Shown in pieces: positions 8,843-18,916 of a stretch of DNA of 64,000 nucleotides (its first letter is position 1; each line of letters opens with the position of its first letter). Made by a program: the position numbers and the translations under genes. Origin of the DNA: Streptomyces sp. H39-S7 (GTDB lineage: Bacteria > Actinomycetota > Actinomycetes > Streptomycetales > Streptomycetaceae); assembly GCF_027158205.1 (NCBI RefSeq), contig NZ_JAPVLU010000002.1, positions 132,961 through 196,960 of the forward strand. Reading direction: 5' to 3'. The notes under the pieces are model-generated. The model made no database searches and was not told the DNA's origin. It saw only the letters and a list, made by a program, of their open reading frames with translations.

Positions 8843-8880
8843 CTGGAAACGTCCAGCTCCCCTTGGAGGAGGTGAGGACC

Positions 8881-10647
8881 GTGGCGGCCCACGACGACGA
8901 CATCACCCGTGGCGGCCGACCCGCTCGTGGTTCAGAAGACACCGCGAGCCAGGTCGCCTTTCTTGAGCAGGAAATCGCCGTCCTGCGACGTAAGCTCGCC
9001 GACTCTCCGCGTCACACGAGGATTCTCGAAGAGCGGATCGTCGAGCTGCAGACCAATCTGGCAGGCGTGTCCGCTCAGAACGAGCGGTTCGCGAACACTC
9101 TCCGCGAGGCCCGCGACCAGATCGTGGCCCTCAAGGAAGAAGTGGACAGGCTCGCGCAGCCTCCTGCCGGCTTCGGCGTCTTTCTGCAGGCGAACGAGGA
9201 CGGAACGGCGGACATCTTCACCGGCGGCCGAAAGCTGCGGGTGAACGTCAGCCCTTCCGTCGAACTGGAAGACCTCCGACGAGGTCAGGAACTCATGCTG
9301 AACGAAGCGCTCAACGTGGTGGAGGCCATGAAGTACGAGCGCATCGGCGACATCGTCACCCTCAAGGAGATCCTCGAGGACGGCGAACGAGCCCTGGTGG
9401 TCGGACACACCGACGAGGAGAGGGTGGTGTGGCTCGCCGAGCCGCTCCTGGACGGCGCTCTCCGCGTAGGCGACGCACTTCTGCTGGAGCCCCGCTCCGG
9501 CTACGTGTACGAGAGGGTCCCCAAGAGCGAGGTCGAGGACCTCGTACTCGAAGAGGTCCCTGACATCGACTACAAGCAGATCGGCGGCCTCGCCGGTCAG
9601 ATCGAGCAGATCCGGGACGCGGTCGAACTCCCGTACCTGCACGCGGATCTGTTCAAGGAGTACTCGCTGCGCCCGCCCAAGGGCGTGCTGCTCTACGGCC
9701 CCCCCGGCTGCGGAAAGACCCTCATCGCCAAGGCAGTGGCCAACTCCCTTGCCAAGAAGGTCGCCGAAGTCACCGGGAAGCCGCAGGGGAAGAGCTACTT
9801 CCTGAACATCAAGGGTCCCGAACTGCTCAACAAGTACGTCGGTGAGACCGAGCGTCAGATCCGCCTGGTCTTCCAGCGAGCCAGGGAGAAGGCGAGCGAG
9901 GGCACCCCCGTCATCGTCTTCTTCGACGAGATGGAATCCCTCTTCCGCACCCGCGGATCCGGTGTCAGCTCGGACGTGGAGAACACCATCGTCCCCCAGC
10001 TGCTCGCCGAGATCGACGGGGTGGAGGGCCTGGAGAACGTCATCGTCATCGGCGCCTCCAACCGCGAGGACATGATCGACCCGGCGATCCTGCGGCCCGG
10101 CCGTCTGGACGTCAAGATCAAGATCGAGCGGCCGGACGCCGAGGCGGCCAAGGACATCTTCTCGAAGTACCTGGTTCCGACACTCCCGCTCAACAGCGAG
10201 GACCTGTCGGAGCACGGCGGATCGAAGGCCGGCACGGTCGAGGCCATGATCCAGGCCGTCGTCGAGCGGATGTACACCGAAACGGAGGAGAACCGCTTCC
10301 TGGAGGTCACGTACGCCAACGGTGACAAGGAAGTCCTGTACTTCAAGGACTTCAACTCCGGAGCGATGATCCAGAACATCGTGGACCGGGCCAAGAAGAT
10401 GGCCATCAAGGCCTTCCTCGACCACAACCAGCGCGGTCTTCGCGTCGCCCACCTGCTCGCCGCATGCGTCGACGAGTTCAAGGAGAACGAGGACCTGCCC
10501 AACACCACCAACCCCGACGACTGGGCCCGCATCTCCGGCAAGAAGGGCGAGCGGATCGTGTTCATCCGCACGCTCGTCACCGGAAAACAGGGCGCGGACA
10601 CCGGCCGCTCCATCGACACCGTGGCCAACACCGGGCAGTACCTGTAA
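8881..10647 (+). CDS. arc: Proteasome-associated AAA ATPase ARC/Mpa
   Basis: A 588-residue hexameric ATPase that binds pupylated substrates with its N-terminal coiled coils, unfolds them and passes them to the 20S core. The GTG at 8881 follows the strong TTGGAGGAGGTGAGG. Seen in order: coiled coil at about residues 20-95 ([25 protein letters not shown]), two OB-fold inserts, Walker A GPPGCGKT at about 273-280, Walker [11 protein letters not shown] at about 345, and arginine finger/sensor region [14 protein letters not shown]. The C-terminus is GQYL, the short tail that docks into the proteasome alpha ring. First gene of the proteasome locus; a hairpin follows, so dop probably has its own promoter. 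Confidence 0.98.
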   Translation: MAAHDDDITRGGRPARGSEDTASQVAFLEQEIAVLRRKLADSPRHTRILEERIVELQTNLAGVSAQNERFANTLREARDQIVALKEEVDRLAQPPAGFGVFLQANEDGTADIFTGGRKLRVNVSPSVELEDLRRGQELMLNEALNVVEAMKYERIGDIVTLKEILEDGERALVVGHTDEERVVWLAEPLLDGALRVGDALLLEPRSGYVYERVPKSEVEDLVLEEVPDIDYKQIGGLAGQIEQIRDAVELPYLHADLFKEYSLRPPKGVLLYGPPGCGKTLIAKAVANSLAKKVAEVTGKPQGKSYFLNIKGPELLNKYVGETERQIRLVFQRAREKASEGTPVIVFFDEMESLFRTRGSGVSSDVENTIVPQLLAEIDGVEGLENVIVIGASNREDMIDPAILRPGRLDVKIKIERPDAEAAKDIFSKYLVPTLPLNSEDLSEHGGSKAGTVEAMIQAVVERMYTETEENRFLEVTYANGDKEVLYFKDFNSGAMIQNIVDRAKKMAIKAFLDHNQRGLRVAHLLAACVDEFKENEDLPNTTNPDDWARISGKKGERIVFIRTLVTGKQGADTGRSIDTVANTGQYL

Positions 10648-10654
10648 AGCAGAC

Positions 10655-10695
10655 CTCCGGCTGCGGGCGCCCCGACCGGGTTCCCGCAGCCGGAG
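10655..10695 (+). terminator. Terminator hairpin after arc
   Basis: CTCCGGCTGCGGG (10655-10667) pairs perfectly with CCCGCAGCCGGAG (10683-10695), followed by TGTTTGT. Confidence 0.85.
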
Positions 10696-10888
10696 TGTTT
10701 GTCCACAGGTAGGCCAGGACCGGAGCAATGAGTGAAATGATCTCCCCACCGCCGCCATCGCGTTCTAGGCTCTTCCGTACCGCGCCCTGCAGTGCGGCTC
10801 AGGGAACAGCAGTCGCGCTCGGGCCATATGCGCAGCGGTACTTGAGCGTCAGCCCCAGCACGGGGCGGCGCCGGGCAAGGAGGGCCGC

Positions 10889-12400
10889 ATGACCGTACGG
10901 CGAGTAATGGGTATCGAGACGGAGTACGGCATCTCCGTCCCCGGCCACCCGAACGCCAATGCCATGCTCACCTCGTCCCAGATCGTCAACGCCTACGCGG
11001 CGGCGATGCACCGGGCGCGCCGCGCCCGATGGGACTTCGAGGAAGAGAATCCGCTCCGTGACGCCCGGGGCTTCGACCTCGCCCGCGACACGGCGGACTC
11101 GAGCCAGCTCACCGACGAGGACATCGGCCTGGCCAATGTCATCCTCACCAACGGCGCACGGCTCTACGTCGACCACGCCCACCCGGAGTACTCCTCACCC
11201 GAGGTCACCAACCCGCTCGACGCCGTCCTGTGGGACAAGGCGGGCGAGCGCATCATGGCGGAGGCGGCCGAACGGGCCGCGCAGCTCCCGGGCGCGCAGC
11301 CGATCCACCTGTACAAGAACAACACGGACAACAAGGGCGCGTCCTACGGCACGCACGAGAACTACCTGATGAAGCGGGAGACCCCCTTCTCGGACATCGT
11401 GCGCCACCTGACGCCGTTCTTCGTCTCGCGCCAGGTCGTCACCGGCGCCGGCCGCGTCGGCATCGGGCAGGACGGCCACGACCACGGCTTCCAGCTCAGC
11501 CAGCGGGCCGACTACTTCGAGGTCGAGGTCGGCCTCGAGACCACCCTCAAACGCCCCATCATCAACACCCGCGACGAACCGCACGCGGACGCGGAGAAGT
11601 ACCGCCGCCTGCACGTCATCATCGGGGACGCCAACCTCTCCGAGATCTCGACCTACCTCAAGCTCGGCACCACCGCACTCGTGCTGTCGATGATCGAGGA
11701 CGGCTTCATCAAGGTGGATCTGGCCGTGGACCAGCCGGTGCGCACCCTGCACCAGGTCAGCCACGACTCCACACTGCAACATCTCATCACGCTCCGCAGT
11801 GGCCGGACGCTCACCGCGGTGCAGCTCCAGATGGAGTACTTCGACCTGTCCCGCAAGTACGTGGAGGAGCGATTCGGCGCCGACGCGGACGACCAGACGA
11901 AGGATGTCCTCAGCCGCTGGGAAGACGTCCTGAACCGGCTGGAGAACGACCCGATGAGCCTGTCGGGCGAGCTGGACTGGGTCGCCAAGAAGGAGGTCCT
12001 GGAGGGCTACCGGCGCCGTGACGGCCTGGAGTGGGACGCGGCGCGGCTGCACCTCGTGGACCTCCAGTACGCCGACGTACGGCCCGACAAGGGCCTCTAC
12101 AACCGCCTGGTGGCCCGCGGCCGCATGAAACGGCTCCTGGACGAGCCGGCGGTCGAGCGCGCCGAGACCAAGCCCCCCGAGGACACCCGCGCCTACTTCC
12201 GCGGCCGCTGCCTGGAGCAGTACGCCGACGACGTGGCCGCCGCCTCCTGGGACTCGGTCATCTTCGATCTGCCGGGCCGCGACTCCCTCCAGCGGGTTCC
12301 GACCCTGGAGCCGCTGAGGGGTACTCGCAACCACGTCAAGGAGCTCCTCGACCGCTGTCGTACGGCGGAAGACTTGGTCCGCATCCTTTCCGGCGGCTGA
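10889..12400 (+). CDS. dop: Pup deamidase/depupylase Dop
   Basis: A 503-residue glutamine-synthetase-fold enzyme that removes Pup from substrates and, where Pup ends in Gln, deamidates it. [18 protein letters not shown] is the N-terminal ATP/Mg box, and the next roughly 30 residues ([23 protein letters not shown]) are the Dop-loop that distinguishes Dop from PafA. Other signatures are [38 protein letters not shown] and [14 protein letters not shown]. The ATG follows AAGGAGGG. The Pup encoded next door already ends in Glu, so depupylation is probably its main job here. Confidence 0.98.
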   Translation: MTVRRVMGIETEYGISVPGHPNANAMLTSSQIVNAYAAAMHRARRARWDFEEENPLRDARGFDLARDTADSSQLTDEDIGLANVILTNGARLYVDHAHPEYSSPEVTNPLDAVLWDKAGERIMAEAAERAAQLPGAQPIHLYKNNTDNKGASYGTHENYLMKRETPFSDIVRHLTPFFVSRQVVTGAGRVGIGQDGHDHGFQLSQRADYFEVEVGLETTLKRPIINTRDEPHADAEKYRRLHVIIGDANLSEISTYLKLGTTALVLSMIEDGFIKVDLAVDQPVRTLHQVSHDSTLQHLITLRSGRTLTAVQLQMEYFDLSRKYVEERFGADADDQTKDVLSRWEDVLNRLENDPMSLSGELDWVAKKEVLEGYRRRDGLEWDAARLHLVDLQYADVRPDKGLYNRLVARGRMKRLLDEPAVERAETKPPEDTRAYFRGRCLEQYADDVAAASWDSVIFDLPGRDSLQRVPTLEPLRGTRNHVKELLDRCRTAEDLVRILSGG

Positions 12401-12463
12401 AATGGCCCAGAACCGGGAATCATGCAAGTGAGCGGAAACAGGGCCGATGTCGGACCCGGCTTG

Positions 12464-12469
12464 TAGGGT
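12464..12469 (+). promoter_or_regulatory. Candidate -10 element for pup
   Basis: TAGGGT lies 39 bases upstream of the pup ATG, in the short gap after dop. No good -35 is seen. Confidence 0.3.
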
Positions 12470-12508
12470 CTGATCAAGTAGGAAACGCAACCGAGCGGGG
12501 TGAGCGTC

Positions 12509-12727
12509 ATGGCTACGAAGGACACCGACGGCGGACAGCAGAAGGCGACACGCGCCACAGAGGAAGTCGAAGAGGTAGCGCAGGACGCGCAGGCCTCGGA
12601 CGAACTCAAGGAGCGGCACGAGAAGCTCTCCGAGGATGTCGACGACATCCTGGACGAGATCGACGACGTGCTCGAGGCCAATGCTGAGGACTTCGTTCGA
12701 AGTTTTGTCCAGAAAGGCGGAGAGTAG
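12509..12727 (+). CDS. pup: Prokaryotic ubiquitin-like protein Pup
   Basis: A 72-residue disordered tag protein ligated by its C-terminal Glu side chain to lysines of targets by PafA. The ATG at 12509 is served by GGGGTGAG. An in-frame GTG 9 bases earlier overlaps that site and was not used. The central and C-terminal helix-forming stretch, SEDVDDILDEIDDVLEANAED, is the part read by Arc and Dop. The protein ends FVRSFVQKGGE: the last codon is GAG (Glu), so no deamidation is needed before ligation. It is followed 7 bases later by the nuclease gene. Confidence 0.98.
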   Translation: MATKDTDGGQQKATRATEEVEEVAQDAQASDELKERHEKLSEDVDDILDEIDDVLEANAEDFVRSFVQKGGE

Positions 12728-12734
12728 TCCGCAA

Positions 12735-13328
12735 ATGTCCGAAATGCACCAAGGAAGGAAATGCTCTCGGTGCAAGAGGATGTTGCCGCGGGACGCGTTC
12801 GCCAGTAATACGTCGATGCCCGATGGGCTCCAGGCCTACTGTCGGGAGTGCTCCGCGGAGTACTACCGACAGCGCCAGGAAGCCAAGGGCCTCAGTGTCC
12901 GCCAGAAAGTGGCGGTTCCGCCCGGCCACAAGCGATGCCCACGGTGTACCGAGATCAAACCGCACGCGCAGTGGTCCGGGAACAGTAGCGCGTGCGACGG
13001 CCTGGCCACTTACTGCAAGGCGTGCCGAGCGGTTGAGGGACGCGCGAGGCACCTCATGCGTCAGTACGGCATCACCGTGGCCGAACGCGACGAGCTGATC
13101 GCCTCTCAGGCGGGCATGTGCCCGATCTGTTTGGCCGCTTCGGCGGAACATGTGGATCACTGCCACGAGACGGGTAGGGTCCGAGGCGTACTGTGCTTCA
13201 ACTGCAATTCGGCACTCGGCAAGCTGAGAGATGATCCCGATGCGATGCGTCGGGCCCTCGCATATCTGGAAGGAAACGTGTGGAAGCCAACACTCGTAGC
13301 ACAGGGCGTCTACCGGCTGCCTTCCTGA
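12735..13328 (+). CDS. HNH endonuclease VII-type protein with two zinc knuckles
   Basis: A 197-residue protein between pup and prcB. Two similar zinc-ribbon units come first: CSRC...YCREC near residues 8-35 and CPRC...YCKAC near 73-100. The HNH/recombination endonuclease VII core follows: [19 protein letters not shown] and [11 protein letters not shown], with metal-binding His and Cys. Codon use differs from neighbours: many AGG, TTG, CAA, GGA, AAA and TCT codons. This fits a phage-like origin. Its end overlaps the prcB start by 49 bases, so it is co-transcribed and probably translationally coupled. No role in pupylation is known to me. The exact start (12735 or the ATG at 12744) is uncertain. 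Confidence 0.85.
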   Translation: MSEMHQGRKCSRCKRMLPRDAFASNTSMPDGLQAYCRECSAEYYRQRQEAKGLSVRQKVAVPPGHKRCPRCTEIKPHAQWSGNSSACDGLATYCKACRAVEGRARHLMRQYGITVAERDELIASQAGMCPICLAASAEHVDHCHETGRVRGVLCFNCNSALGKLRDDPDAMRRALAYLEGNVWKPTLVAQGVYRLPS

Positions 13329-14125
13329 CGCCTGGCTCGTCCTCGTTCATCGACTTCCTCGGCGAGCACTCACCGGACCTGCTGCCGCGCAACCGGAGCC
13401 TGCCGCCGCTGCAGGGCGCCATCGAGATCCCGCACGGCACCACCATCGTGGCCGCGACGTTCCCCGGCGGGGTGATCCTCGCCGGTGACCGGCGCGCGAC
13501 GATGGGCAACATCATCGCGCAGCGGGACATCGAGAAGGTGTTCCCGGCCGACGAGTACTCGGCCGTGGGCATCGCCGGCACCGCCGGCCTCGCCGTCGAG
13601 ATGGTGCGGCTGTTCCAGCTGGAGCTGGAGCACTACGAGAAGATCGAGGGCGCGGTGCTGTCCCTGGACGGCAAGGCGAACCGGCTCTCCACGATGATCC
13701 GCGGGAACCTCGGGATGGCGCTGCAGGGGCTGGCCGTCGTGCCGCTGTTCGCCGGATACGACGTGGACCGCGAAAGGGGCCGGATCTTCACCTACGACGT
13801 GACGGGCGGGCGTTCCGAGGAGCTCGGCTTCGCGTCGACCGGTTCGGGTTCGGTCTTCGCCCGCGGTTCGATGAAGAAGCTGTACCGCAAGGACCTGACG
13901 GAGGACCAGGCGGTCACGCTGGTCGTCCAGGCGCTGTACGACGCCGCCGACGACGATTCGGCCACCGGTGGGCCGGACCTGGCGCGGCGCATCTACCCGA
14001 TCGTCACGGTCATCACCGACGAGGGTTTCCGCAGGCTCACCGACGACGAGTCGTCCGAGGTCGTCCGCACGATCCACGCGCGCCGGCTGGAACAGCCCGA
14101 CGGCCCGCGCGCCGAGCTGCTCTGA
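13280..14125 (+). CDS. prcB: 20S proteasome beta subunit PrcB
   Basis: A 281-residue precursor of the catalytic beta subunit, an N-terminal-nucleophile hydrolase. The propeptide is 53 residues and ends at HG. Autocleavage before Thr54 ([19 protein letters not shown]) would expose the catalytic threonine. The active-site Asp and Lys belong to GDRRATMGN and FPADEY-type segments. Fourteen mature beta subunits form the two inner rings with PrcA on the outside. The GTG start overlaps the nuclease gene. prcA starts 59 bases after the stop. Confidence 0.98.
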   Translation: MEANTRSTGRLPAAFLTPGSSSFIDFLGEHSPDLLPRNRSLPPLQGAIEIPHGTTIVAATFPGGVILAGDRRATMGNIIAQRDIEKVFPADEYSAVGIAGTAGLAVEMVRLFQLELEHYEKIEGAVLSLDGKANRLSTMIRGNLGMALQGLAVVPLFAGYDVDRERGRIFTYDVTGGRSEELGFASTGSGSVFARGSMKKLYRKDLTEDQAVTLVVQALYDAADDDSATGGPDLARRIYPIVTVITDEGFRRLTDDESSEVVRTIHARRLEQPDGPRAELL

Positions 14126-14184
14126 CGGTCCGGCAGGATCAGCGGAAATTCTCTCGCCCACTGACAGAAAGGGACGGATAGCCG

Positions 14185-14934
14185 GTGTCGACGCCGTTCT
14201 ATGTCTCACCCCAGCAGGCCATGGCCGACCGTGCGGAGTACGCCCGCAAGGGCATCGCGCGCGGCCGCAGCGTCGTCGTGCTGCAGTACACCGACGGCAT
14301 CGTGTTCGTCGCCGAGAACCCGTCCCGCGCTCTGCACAAGGTCAGCGAGATCTACGACCGGATCGCGTTCGCGGCGGTGGGCAAGTACAACGAGTTCGAG
14401 AACCTGCGGATCGGCGGTGTGCGCTACGCCGACCTGCGGGGCTACACCTACGACCGTGAGGACGTCACGGCCCGTGGTCTGGCCAACGTCTACGCCCAGA
14501 CGCTGGGCACCATCTTCTCCAGCGTCGGTGAGAAGCCGTACGAGGTGGAGCTGATCGTCGCGGAGGTCGGCGCGGCCGCCGAGGACGACCAGATCTACCG
14601 GCTGCCGCACGACGGCTCGATCGTCGATGAGCACGGCGCGGTGGCGGTCGGTGGCAATTCGGACTCGATCGGCACCTATCTGGACCAGCGGCACCGCGAC
14701 GGCATGACGCTCGCGGAGGCGCTGAAGCTGGCGGCTGAGTCCCTCGGCCGGGACAGCAACGGCGGGGAGCGCACGCTCACCGCCGAGCAGTTGGAGGTCG
14801 CGGTGCTGGACCGGACGCGTCCTCAGCAGCGCAAGTTCAAGCGGATCCTGGGCCGTCAGCTGGCCCGCCTCCTGGAGGCGGACAGCGCGGCGACCACGAA
14901 GACGGACGACCCCTCGGACGAGGAAGAGGAGTAG
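14185..14934 (+). CDS. prcA: 20S proteasome alpha subunit PrcA
   Basis: A 249-residue non-catalytic outer-ring subunit. It begins with the gate-forming segment [27 protein letters not shown] and lacks a propeptide and nucleophile threonine. [23 protein letters not shown] and [13 protein letters not shown] are typical. The acidic C-terminal tail (DDPSDEEEE) is poorly conserved. The GTG has GGGACGGA about 8 bases upstream. A long perfect hairpin follows, ending the arc-to-prcA transcription region. Confidence 0.98.
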   Translation: MSTPFYVSPQQAMADRAEYARKGIARGRSVVVLQYTDGIVFVAENPSRALHKVSEIYDRIAFAAVGKYNEFENLRIGGVRYADLRGYTYDREDVTARGLANVYAQTLGTIFSSVGEKPYEVELIVAEVGAAAEDDQIYRLPHDGSIVDEHGAVAVGGNSDSIGTYLDQRHRDGMTLAEALKLAAESLGRDSNGGERTLTAEQLEVAVLDRTRPQQRKFKRILGRQLARLLEADSAATTKTDDPSDEEEE

Positions 14935-14958
14935 GCCTGCGGCCGGCTCCCCTGACGC

Positions 14959-15000
14959 GCCTCACGCCCGCACCCCGTCACCGGGGTGCGGGCGTGAGGC
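14959..15000. terminator. Bidirectional terminator between prcA and lacI-type gene
   Basis: Perfect 18-base arms (14959-14976 and 14983-15000) with a 6-base loop lie between two convergent genes. Confidence 0.9.
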
Positions 15001-15015
15001 GTTGCCGGGGCGACG

Positions 15016-16041
15016 TCACGCCGCTGGAGGCGCAGCCGTCGAGCCGCGGACGACGAGGTCGACCGCGAGGACCGATCCGTCGGGCTCGCGGCCGTCCAGG
15101 ACGGCCAGGAGTGCTGACATGCCCCGGCCGCCGATCTCGTCGGCGGGGAGCCGGACGGTGGTGAGTTCCGGTTCGACCGCGGTGGCGAGTGCGAGGTCGT
15201 CGAAACCGGTCACGGAGACGTCGGCGGGCACCCGCAGGCCCAGGCGGCGGGCGGCCTTGCAGGCCCCCGCGGCGAGGATGTCGTCGTCGCAGATCAGGGC
15301 GGTGGGCCGGGGGCCGGGGCGGGTGAGGGCGCGTTCGGCGGCGAGCCGCGCGTCCTCGACGCTGTGCGCGGACCGCTCGGTGTGCAGGTCGGTGTGTCCG
15401 GCGGCGGCCGAGAACGTGGCGGCCAGGGTCTGGGCCCGGACGTGGAACGTCCAGGTGTCGACGGCGGAGGCTATGTGGGTGATCCTGCGGTGTCCGAGGT
15501 CCAGCAGGCAGCGGGCCACCTGGCGCATGCCGTCGGCGATGTCGAAGTTGACGGTGGCGGCGGCGCCGGACGCGGCGGGGTCGCTGTCGAGCATGACGAG
15601 CGGCAGGTCGCCGCCGCCGATGGCGTCGAGCGCGTCGGCGGCCATCGAGGACGCGATGACGCCGTCCAGCGGGGCGCGGGCGGAGCCGAAGGGGTCGCGG
15701 GCCGGGCCGACGCCGTCGGGGGAGGGGTAGAGGACCACACCGAAGCCGTGCTCGGCGGCGACGCGGGCGGCGCCGGTGTAGACCCGGGCGAAGTACTCGT
15801 TGGTCAGTGCCGGGACGACCAGCAGCGCCGTCCGGGTGCGGCCGAGGCGGAGGTTGCGCGCCGCCAGGTTCGGCCGGTAGCCGAGGGCCAGGGCGGCCGC
15901 GCGGACCGCTTCCGCCGTGCGCTCGGAGACCCGGCCGCGTGACTTGCCGCCCAGGACCAGCGAGACGGTCGCCTGCGAGACACCCGCGGCCCGCGCCACG
16001 TCCCGTGAGGTGGGGCGTGCGGTATCGGTCACTCCGGGCAT
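15016..16041 (-). CDS. LacI-family transcriptional regulator
   Basis: A 341-residue repressor-like protein. The N-terminal helix-turn-helix and hinge are clear: TSRDVARAAGVSQATVSLVLGG then ALGYRPNLAARNLR. The rest is a periplasmic-binding-protein fold, with VVPALTNEYFARVYTGA, LICDDDILAAGA and VTGFDDLALATAVEPELTTVR. The ligand is probably a sugar or nucleoside, unknown. It is divergent from the MFS gene with a 100-base gap holding an inverted repeat, so autoregulation and control of the transporter are likely. Confidence 0.92.
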   Translation of the reverse strand: MPGVTDTARPTSRDVARAAGVSQATVSLVLGGKSRGRVSERTAEAVRAAALALGYRPNLAARNLRLGRTRTALLVVPALTNEYFARVYTGAARVAAEHGFGVVLYPSPDGVGPARDPFGSARAPLDGVIASSMAADALDAIGGGDLPLVMLDSDPAASGAAATVNFDIADGMRQVARCLLDLGHRRITHIASAVDTWTFHVRAQTLAATFSAAAGHTDLHTERSAHSVEDARLAAERALTRPGPRPTALICDDDILAAGACKAARRLGLRVPADVSVTGFDDLALATAVEPELTTVRLPADEIGGRGMSALLAVLDGREPDGSVLAVDLVVRGSTAAPPAA

Positions 16042-16083
16042 CCTTCCGGTCCCCGCGGATGGACCCGCGGCCTGTCGTCATGG

Positions 16084-16109
16084 TACGTATGACGCTCAAG
16101 TTATACGTA
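16084..16109. promoter_or_regulatory. Candidate operator between LacI and MFS genes
   Basis: TACGTATGAC and GTTATACGTA form an inverted repeat matching 9 of 10 positions, separated by 6 bases, in the divergent gap. It is AT-rich compared with its surroundings, so it may also contain promoter elements. Confidence 0.55.
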
Positions 16110-16141
16110 ACACTTCGGTGGTGTCGGGGAGAGGGGCCGTC

Positions 16142-17389
16142 ATGGCGGCGGGGTACGGGGATCTTCTGCGGACGCGGTACGCGGGCCGGCTGCTCGCGGG
16201 CACGCTGGTCGGCCGGCTGCCCAACGCGACGGCCGCGCTGTGCATCGTGCTGCTGACCCGCTCGCAAGGGGGCAGCTACTCGCTCGCCGGTGCGCTGGGC
16301 GCGCTCTACGGGCTGGGCACGGCCATCGGCCAGCCGCTGCTGGGCCGGATCGTCGACCGGTACGGGCAGCCGCGGGTGATGCTCCCGGCGGCCGTGCTGT
16401 CGGCCGCCGGAATGGTGCTGTTCGCCGTGGTCGGCCCGGACCCGCTCCCGGTGGCCTGTGTCGCGATGGCGGTCGCCGGGCTGTTCACCCCGCCGCTGGA
16501 GGGCGGGCTGCGTGCGCTGTGGCCCGGCGTCCTGAAGAGCGAGGACCGGCTGCACGCCGCCTACGCCCTGGACGCCGCCGCCCAGGAGCTGCTGTTCACG
16601 ATCGGCCCGGTCCTCGTCACCGGCCTGGTCGCGGTGGCCTCCGAGGCCGCCGCCGTGGTGTGGATCGCGGCGGTCGGCGTCGTGGGCGCGCTGGGCGTCG
16701 TGACGGCCGCGCCGTCCCGTGAGTGGCGGGCGGAGCCGCGGGCGGCCGACTGGCTCGGGCCGCTGCGCGCTCCGGGACTCCGTGCGCTGATCGCCTGTCT
16801 GTTCTTCGTCGGGGTGGCACTCGGCTCGATCGCGGTCGCCGCGGTCGCGTACGGGGACGTGCACGGCGGCGGCATGGTCAACGGTTATCTGCTGTCGGCG
16901 CTCGGTCTCGGCGCGCTCATCGGCGGTGTGACGTACGGCGCCAGGACGTGGCCGGGCACGCCGGAGCGCCGCCTGCGGCTGCTGACCGTCGGACTGGCGG
17001 TCTGCTACGCGCCGTTGGCGCTCGTCCCCGGGGTCGTCGCGATGACGGTCCTGTCGGGGCTCGCGGGGGTGTTCCTGGCGCCGGTGCTGGCCTGCGCGTT
17101 CGTGGTGGTGGACCGGCATGCGCCGAGCGGCACGGTGACCGAGGCGTTCTCCTGGCTGGTGACCGCGATCGGCGTCGGCGCGTCGCTGGGAACGGCGGCG
17201 GCGGGACCCGCCGCGCAGTTCGGCGGCGTCGCCGCCGGATTCGCCGTCGCGGCGGCCGGCGGCTTCGCCGCGCTGGCGGTGCTGGTCGCGACCAGCCGAT
17301 TCCTCACGTTCCCAAACCTGAAAACCGAGTTGGAAAAAGATCGAATCGGAGGCGTCGAACCCGGTTTCAGCACCACGCATCAGGCGTAA
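16142..17389 (+). CDS. MFS transporter
   Basis: A 415-residue permease with about 12 transmembrane segments. The ATG at 16142 starts just before the first helix (TRYAGRLLAGTLVGRLPNATAALCIVLL). The loop GRIVDRYGQPRVMLP matches the MFS loop 2-3 signature. An upstream open frame of 75 residues has no such features and was dropped. Substrate unknown; sugar or antibiotic efflux are both possible. It lies between prcA and pafA with its LacI regulator, and its stop codon overlaps the pafA -10 element. Confidence 0.85.
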   Translation: MAAGYGDLLRTRYAGRLLAGTLVGRLPNATAALCIVLLTRSQGGSYSLAGALGALYGLGTAIGQPLLGRIVDRYGQPRVMLPAAVLSAAGMVLFAVVGPDPLPVACVAMAVAGLFTPPLEGGLRALWPGVLKSEDRLHAAYALDAAAQELLFTIGPVLVTGLVAVASEAAAVVWIAAVGVVGALGVVTAAPSREWRAEPRAADWLGPLRAPGLRALIACLFFVGVALGSIAVAAVAYGDVHGGGMVNGYLLSALGLGALIGGVTYGARTWPGTPERRLRLLTVGLAVCYAPLALVPGVVAMTVLSGLAGVFLAPVLACAFVVVDRHAPSGTVTEAFSWLVTAIGVGASLGTAAAGPAAQFGGVAAGFAVAAAGGFAALAVLVATSRFLTFPNLKTELEKDRIGGVEPGFSTTHQA

Positions 17390-17392
17390 TGT
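17365..17392 (+). promoter_or_regulatory. Candidate promoter for a leaderless pafA transcript
   Basis: TTTCAG (17365-17370), a 16-base spacer and TAATGT (17387-17392) precede the pafA ATG by 6 bases. The -10 overlaps the MFS stop codon and there is no ribosome binding site. Confidence 0.5.
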
Positions 17393-17398
17393 TCAGAC

Positions 17399-18760
17399 AT
17401 GGACCGCCGCATTTTCGGGCTGGAGAACGAGTACGGCGTCACATGCACGTTCAGGGGGCAGCGGCGTCTGTCTCCTGACGAGGTGGCGCGGTACCTCTTC
17501 CGCCGTGTCGTGTCATGGGGCCGGAGCAGCAATGTCTTTCTGCGCAACGGCGCCCGCCTCTACCTCGATGTCGGCTCGCACCCGGAGTACGCCACTCCGG
17601 AGTGTGACAATCTGACCGAGCTGGTCACCCATGACAAGGCCGGTGAACGCATCCTCGAAGGCCTTCTGGTGGACGCCGAACGGCGTCTGCACGAAGAGGG
17701 CATCGCCGGCGATGTCTATCTGTTCAAGAACAACACCGACTCCGCGGGAAACTCCTACGGGTGCCACGAGAATTACCTCGTCGCACGCCATGGCGAGTTC
17801 TCGCGCCTCGCCGACATCCTCATTCCGTTCCTGGTCACCCGGCAGATGATCTGCGGCGCGGGCAAGGTGCTGCAGACGCCGCGCGGTGCGGTCTTCTGCG
17901 TCAGCCAGCGCGCCGAGCACATCTGGGAGGGCGTCAGCTCCGCGACCACCCGTTCCCGTCCCATCATCAACACCCGTGACGAACCGCACGCGGACGCGGA
18001 GCGCTACCGGCGGCTGCACGTCATCGTCGGCGACTCGAACATGTCCGAGACGACCATGCTGCTGAAGGTCGGTGCCACCGACCTCGTGCTGCGCATGATC
18101 GAGGCGGGCATCGTGATGCGGGACCTGACCCTGGAGAACCCGATCCGGGCGATCCGCGAGGTCAGCCATGACATCACCGGCCGCCGCAAGGTGCGGCTGG
18201 CCACCGGCCGCGAGGCGTCCGCCCTGGAGATCCAGGAGGAGTACTACTCGAAGGCCGTCGACTTCTGCGAGCGCCGCGGCATCCGCAACGGCGTGATCGA
18301 GCAGGTGCTGGAGCTGTGGGGCCGCGCGCTGGAGTCGATCGGCAGCGGTGATCTGGCGGCCATCGGCACCGAGATCGACTGGGTGATGAAGTACCAGCTG
18401 ATCGAGCGCTACCGGAACCGGGACAACATCACGATGTCCCACCCGCGCGTCGCCCAACTGGATCTCGCGTACCACGACATCCACCGCCGCCGCGGGCTGT
18501 ACTACCTGCTGGAGAAGAAGGGGCAGGCCAAGCGGATCTGCAGTGATCTGAAGATCTTCGAGGCGAAATCGGTTCCTCCGCAGACCACTCGGGCCCGACT
18601 GCGCGGCGATTTCATCCGGCGGGCGCAGGAGCAGCGGCGTGACTTCACGGTCGACTGGGTGCATCTGAAGCTCAACGACCAGGCGCAGCGCACGGTGCTG
18701 TGCAAAGACCCCTTCCGATCTGTTGACGACCGGGTGGAGAAGCTCATCGCCGGAATGTGA
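17399..18760 (+). CDS. pafA: Pup--protein ligase PafA
   Basis: A 453-residue glutamine-synthetase-fold ligase that uses ATP to join the C-terminal Glu of Pup to lysine side chains. Signatures: [18 protein letters not shown] (ATP/Mg-binding Glu), [57 protein letters not shown] and [14 protein letters not shown]. Unlike the neighbouring Dop it has no Dop-loop insert after residue 45. It is separated from the proteasome core genes by the LacI/MFS pair and starts a unit that continues with the FKBP and paf genes, though a hairpin follows its stop. Confidence 0.98.
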   Translation: MDRRIFGLENEYGVTCTFRGQRRLSPDEVARYLFRRVVSWGRSSNVFLRNGARLYLDVGSHPEYATPECDNLTELVTHDKAGERILEGLLVDAERRLHEEGIAGDVYLFKNNTDSAGNSYGCHENYLVARHGEFSRLADILIPFLVTRQMICGAGKVLQTPRGAVFCVSQRAEHIWEGVSSATTRSRPIINTRDEPHADAERYRRLHVIVGDSNMSETTMLLKVGATDLVLRMIEAGIVMRDLTLENPIRAIREVSHDITGRRKVRLATGREASALEIQEEYYSKAVDFCERRGIRNGVIEQVLELWGRALESIGSGDLAAIGTEIDWVMKYQLIERYRNRDNITMSHPRVAQLDLAYHDIHRRRGLYYLLEKKGQAKRICSDLKIFEAKSVPPQTTRARLRGDFIRRAQEQRRDFTVDWVHLKLNDQAQRTVLCKDPFRSVDDRVEKLIAGM

Positions 18761-18799
18761 CCGACCCGCGTCAGAACATGATCGGCAATGGCTGATGTT

Positions 18800-18835
18800 C
18801 AGGGGCTCCGTACGCTGAGGCGTGCGGGGCCCCTG
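18800..18835 (+). terminator. Terminator hairpin after pafA
   Basis: CAGGGGC (18800-18806) pairs with GCCCCTG (18829-18835), with a further near-perfect inner stem CCGTACGC/GCGTGCGG. Confidence 0.65.
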
Positions 18836-18916
18836 GCATGCCGGGGGCTTGTGGGGTGGGGCAGGCCGTAGAGTGACCGCTACTGACGGACCATCCCAGC
18901 TACCCCGAGGACCACT

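Noticed and set aside
14978..17380. An 800-codon minus-strand frame across the LacI/MFS region
   Set aside because: It is Arg/Pro-rich low-complexity translation opposite two well-supported genes.
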